Positions 62,639 through 64,000 of a DNA stretch of 64,000 nucleotides are shown piece after piece; the first letter of the stretch is position 1, and each line of letters opens with the position of its first letter. The translations under genes and the position numbers were made by a program. The stretch comes from Martinezella tropici. GTDB lineage: Bacteria > Pseudomonadota > Alphaproteobacteria > Rhizobiales > Rhizobiaceae. Below the pieces are notes generated by a model. The model saw only the letters and a list, made by a program, of their open reading frames with translations, was not told the DNA's origin and did no database searches. The stretch is taken from assembly GCF_008370325.1 (NCBI RefSeq), contig NZ_VNIP01000005.1, forward strand, positions 1-64,000, in the 5' to 3' direction.

Positions 62639-62834
62639 GGCAGAAGCCCTGACCGTCCCATCACAGAAGCTTGATCGCATCCGCCCGTTTTCCGCGGAGG
62701 CCGAAGATCGCACCGGAACCAGGCGCCTCTTTGATCACCGCTTCCACCATCGCCGACAGCCCGTCAATGCCACGCCGCATATCGGTCACACCGCAGGCCA
62801 GATAAACTCGCACATTGCCAGAAGGCCCGATCAT
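62630..62834 (-). pseudogene. IS66 TnpB, N-terminal fragment with nonsense codon
   Basis: MIGPSGNVRVYLACGVTDMR, GLSAMVEAVIKEAPGSGAIF, KRADAIKLL is the conserved start of IS66 TnpB. The next codon, normally Trp, is TGA (62661-62663), after which WDGQGFCLFYN continues to the junction with the IS21 fragment. The start overlaps the stop of the tnpA remnant (ATGA), as in intact IS66 elements. Confidence 0.85.
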
Positions 62835-62950
62835 GCTGCCTCCACACAAGCGATCAACGACGCCAGCACCCCGAGATCCAGTCCGCGGCAATCCTGAGCA
62901 AGCGGCCGTTCCTGAGAACGATTTCGACGTCTTTGCACGGCCCGACACCG
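62831..62950 (-). pseudogene. IS66 TnpA, C-terminal fragment, frameshifted
   Basis: EIVLRNGRLLRIAAD in one frame followed by GVLASLIACVEAA in the next is the typical end of IS66 TnpA, broken by one frameshift. It sits directly before tnpB in the standard order. No plausible TnpA reading extends further upstream. Confidence 0.65.
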
Positions 62951-63143
62951 CTCCTCTTCGAGCCGTTGCTGGGATTCTCCGAGGAGCCAATAATCGAAGC
63001 CCGGACAAGCGATGCCTTCTGAGCAGAGCCCATGTCGGGTGGCGAGAGCTTTTTTCGCCAAGCGTAGGTAGACGCGGATTAGTCAAAAGATGCCGCGAGT
63101 CCCGTGCTATTCAACGATCACAGCCTATCAAGCGGAGCGAAAC

Positions 63144-63401
63144 ATGCTTAAGACGGACACCCGCCAGGCCAACTGGCGACGGGCCAATCCCGGCAAATAC
63201 GAAGCCCATCTCGCGGTTCAGCGAGCCCTAAAGGCAGGCGAGATTGATAGGAAAACTTGTGAAGTTTGCGGTGTCGAAGCCGTTGACGCCCATCACGATC
63301 AATACGAGGAGCCATTGATGGTCCGATGGTTGTGCCGACGACATCATACCCGGCTCCATCACTACGGCGAAAACATGTTTCCAGTCAGGGAATGCCGTTG
63401 A
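63144..63401 (+). CDS. small HNH-like zinc-binding protein
   Basis: An 85-residue basic protein. Two Cys in RKTCEVCGVEAVDAHHDQYE, then EEPLMVRWLCRRHHTRLHHY, give a CxxC...HH...C..HH arrangement like HNH/zinc-ribbon proteins often found in phages and plasmids. The N-terminal part WRRANPGKYEAHLAVQRALK is a basic helix suited to DNA or RNA contact. It may be too small for a complete HNH nuclease. I chose the ATG at 63144 with an AGCGGAG site upstream. It stands alone, so it may be a mobile-element cargo gene. Confidence 0.75.
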   Translation: MLKTDTRQANWRRANPGKYEAHLAVQRALKAGEIDRKTCEVCGVEAVDAHHDQYEEPLMVRWLCRRHHTRLHHYGENMFPVRECR

Positions 63402-63444
63402 GCGAATGACCGGGACATCTCTCTGTCGCTCGAATTAGCGCGCG

Positions 63445-64000
63445 TCAGCGAGCGACAAGATCGTGAATCAGGTCGCGGATCCATTGCTGGCCCTGATGCC
63501 CGTTTGTCCGCTCATGCCATATGAGCTCCACCTGAAACCGTTCCGAAAGCCAGGGAACGTCTATCCATGCGACCTCACCCAAACGGTTCCGCATCAGGCG
63601 TCGCGGTACCAGGGCGACAAGGTCGCTGCTGGCGACGATGCTCGGGACAACGAGAAAAGAGGCGGCGGAGGCAACAACAGCGCGAGAGTGGCCGAGCGCC
63701 TCCAGGGTGGCGTCGACCGGCGTGGAAAACACGCCTCCAGAAGGCGAGACGATGACCTGTTCGAGCCGGGCAAACCCCGATGGGGTTGCCCCTTCTTCTA
63801 TCCGTGAGTGGCCGGAACGGCCGATGAGAATATAGCTCTCCTCGAACAGATGCCGGGTACGCAGGTGAGTCTCGGCATCCGGTGTCGCGATGGCCAGATC
63901 GACATCGCCATCGGCTAGTTGCTGCGCTAGCCTCGCCGGCGCAAAACGGTGCACGGCAAGCCGGATATTGGGCGCCTTGTCGCGCAGCGACACGATCAGG
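63445..64000 (-). CDS. LysR-family regulator, C-terminal part (cut by window edge)
   Basis: The frame is open to the window edge; the visible 180 or so residues are the LysR effector domain: LAVHRFAPARLAQQLADGDV, DLAIATPDAETHLRTRHLFE, VVPSIVASSDLVALVPRRLM and the usual end near WIRDLIHDLV. The helix-turn-helix lies beyond the edge. The DVDLAIATP segment is typical of the NodD/PcpR-like branch. Its target cannot be told. Confidence 0.88.
   Translation of the reverse strand, partial: LIVSLRDKAPNIRLAVHRFAPARLAQQLADGDVDLAIATPDAETHLRTRHLFEESYILIGRSGHSRIEEGATPSGFARLEQVIVSPSGGVFSTPVDATLEALGHSRAVVASAASFLVVPSIVASSDLVALVPRRLMRNRLGEVAWIDVPWLSERFQVELIWHERTNGHQGQQWIRDLIHDLVAR

Noticed and set aside
1..64000. 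CRISPR array, rRNA, tRNA, replication origin or conjugation genes
   Set aside because: No regularly spaced repeats, RNA gene signatures, Rep/Par or Tra-like proteins were seen anywhere in the window.

Overview
The window looks like an accessory, probably plasmid-borne, stretch of a rhizobium-like alphaproteobacterium (Rhizobiaceae or a close relative). The evidence is moderately high GC, a DUF982 protein, relatives of the Sinorhizobium hyp and ehu genes, many LysR regulators beside small catabolic operons, and remnants of IS3, IS21, IS66 and IS110 elements. No rRNA, tRNA, CRISPR array, replication or conjugation gene was found.

Layout. (1) 1-12 kb: a minus-strand operon of GntR regulator, DapA-like deaminase, aldehyde dehydrogenase, FAD oxidase, betaine-type ABC importer, proline-racemase-family epimerase and GlxA regulator. 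This is the known trans-4-hydroxy-L-proline route to 2-oxoglutarate. A Rieske oxygenase of the betaine-demethylase type is cut by the left edge. (2) 12-16 kb: a regulator remnant, a LysR, a glutathione transferase and a three-domain flavin/FNR/ferredoxin oxidoreductase. (3) 16-28 kb: two nitronate monooxygenase loci, each with a divergent LysR of one subtype. The first joins a class-I-like nitronate monooxygenase, a flavohaemoglobin and a tautomerase carrying all four malonate-semialdehyde-decarboxylase residues, which suggests 3-nitropropionate breakdown. (4) 28-36 kb: an Ehu-type amino-acid importer, M24 and M20 hydrolases, diaminopropionate ammonia-lyase and an Lrp regulator. (5) 36-42 kb: a LysR, then nitrilase, Moco oxidoreductase and class V PLP enzyme, with a second Moco oxidoreductase beyond a 339-bp IS3 deletion derivative. 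(6) 43-52 kb: a LysE exporter, two LuxR-type regulators and an unusual pair in which a di-haem oxidoreductase appears split across two overlapping genes, its second haem half fused to a YeiH-type membrane protein. (7) 52-64 kb: small proteins, AraC regulators, a methyltransferase, a DapD homologue, an intact IS110, and many decayed fragments (IS66, IS21, pmtA, a response regulator).

The overall picture is a set of separately regulated modules for using or detoxifying unusual, often plant-derived, nitrogen and sulfur compounds, followed on the right by an insertion-sequence graveyard. The most novel-looking items are the split di-haem/YeiH gene pair (48.5-52.1 kb), the nitronate/malonate-semialdehyde operon (16.3-20.0 kb), the hydroxyproline epimerase lacking its second catalytic cysteine, and the diaminopropionate module. 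Functions are inferred from motifs and gene order read by eye; no database search was run.
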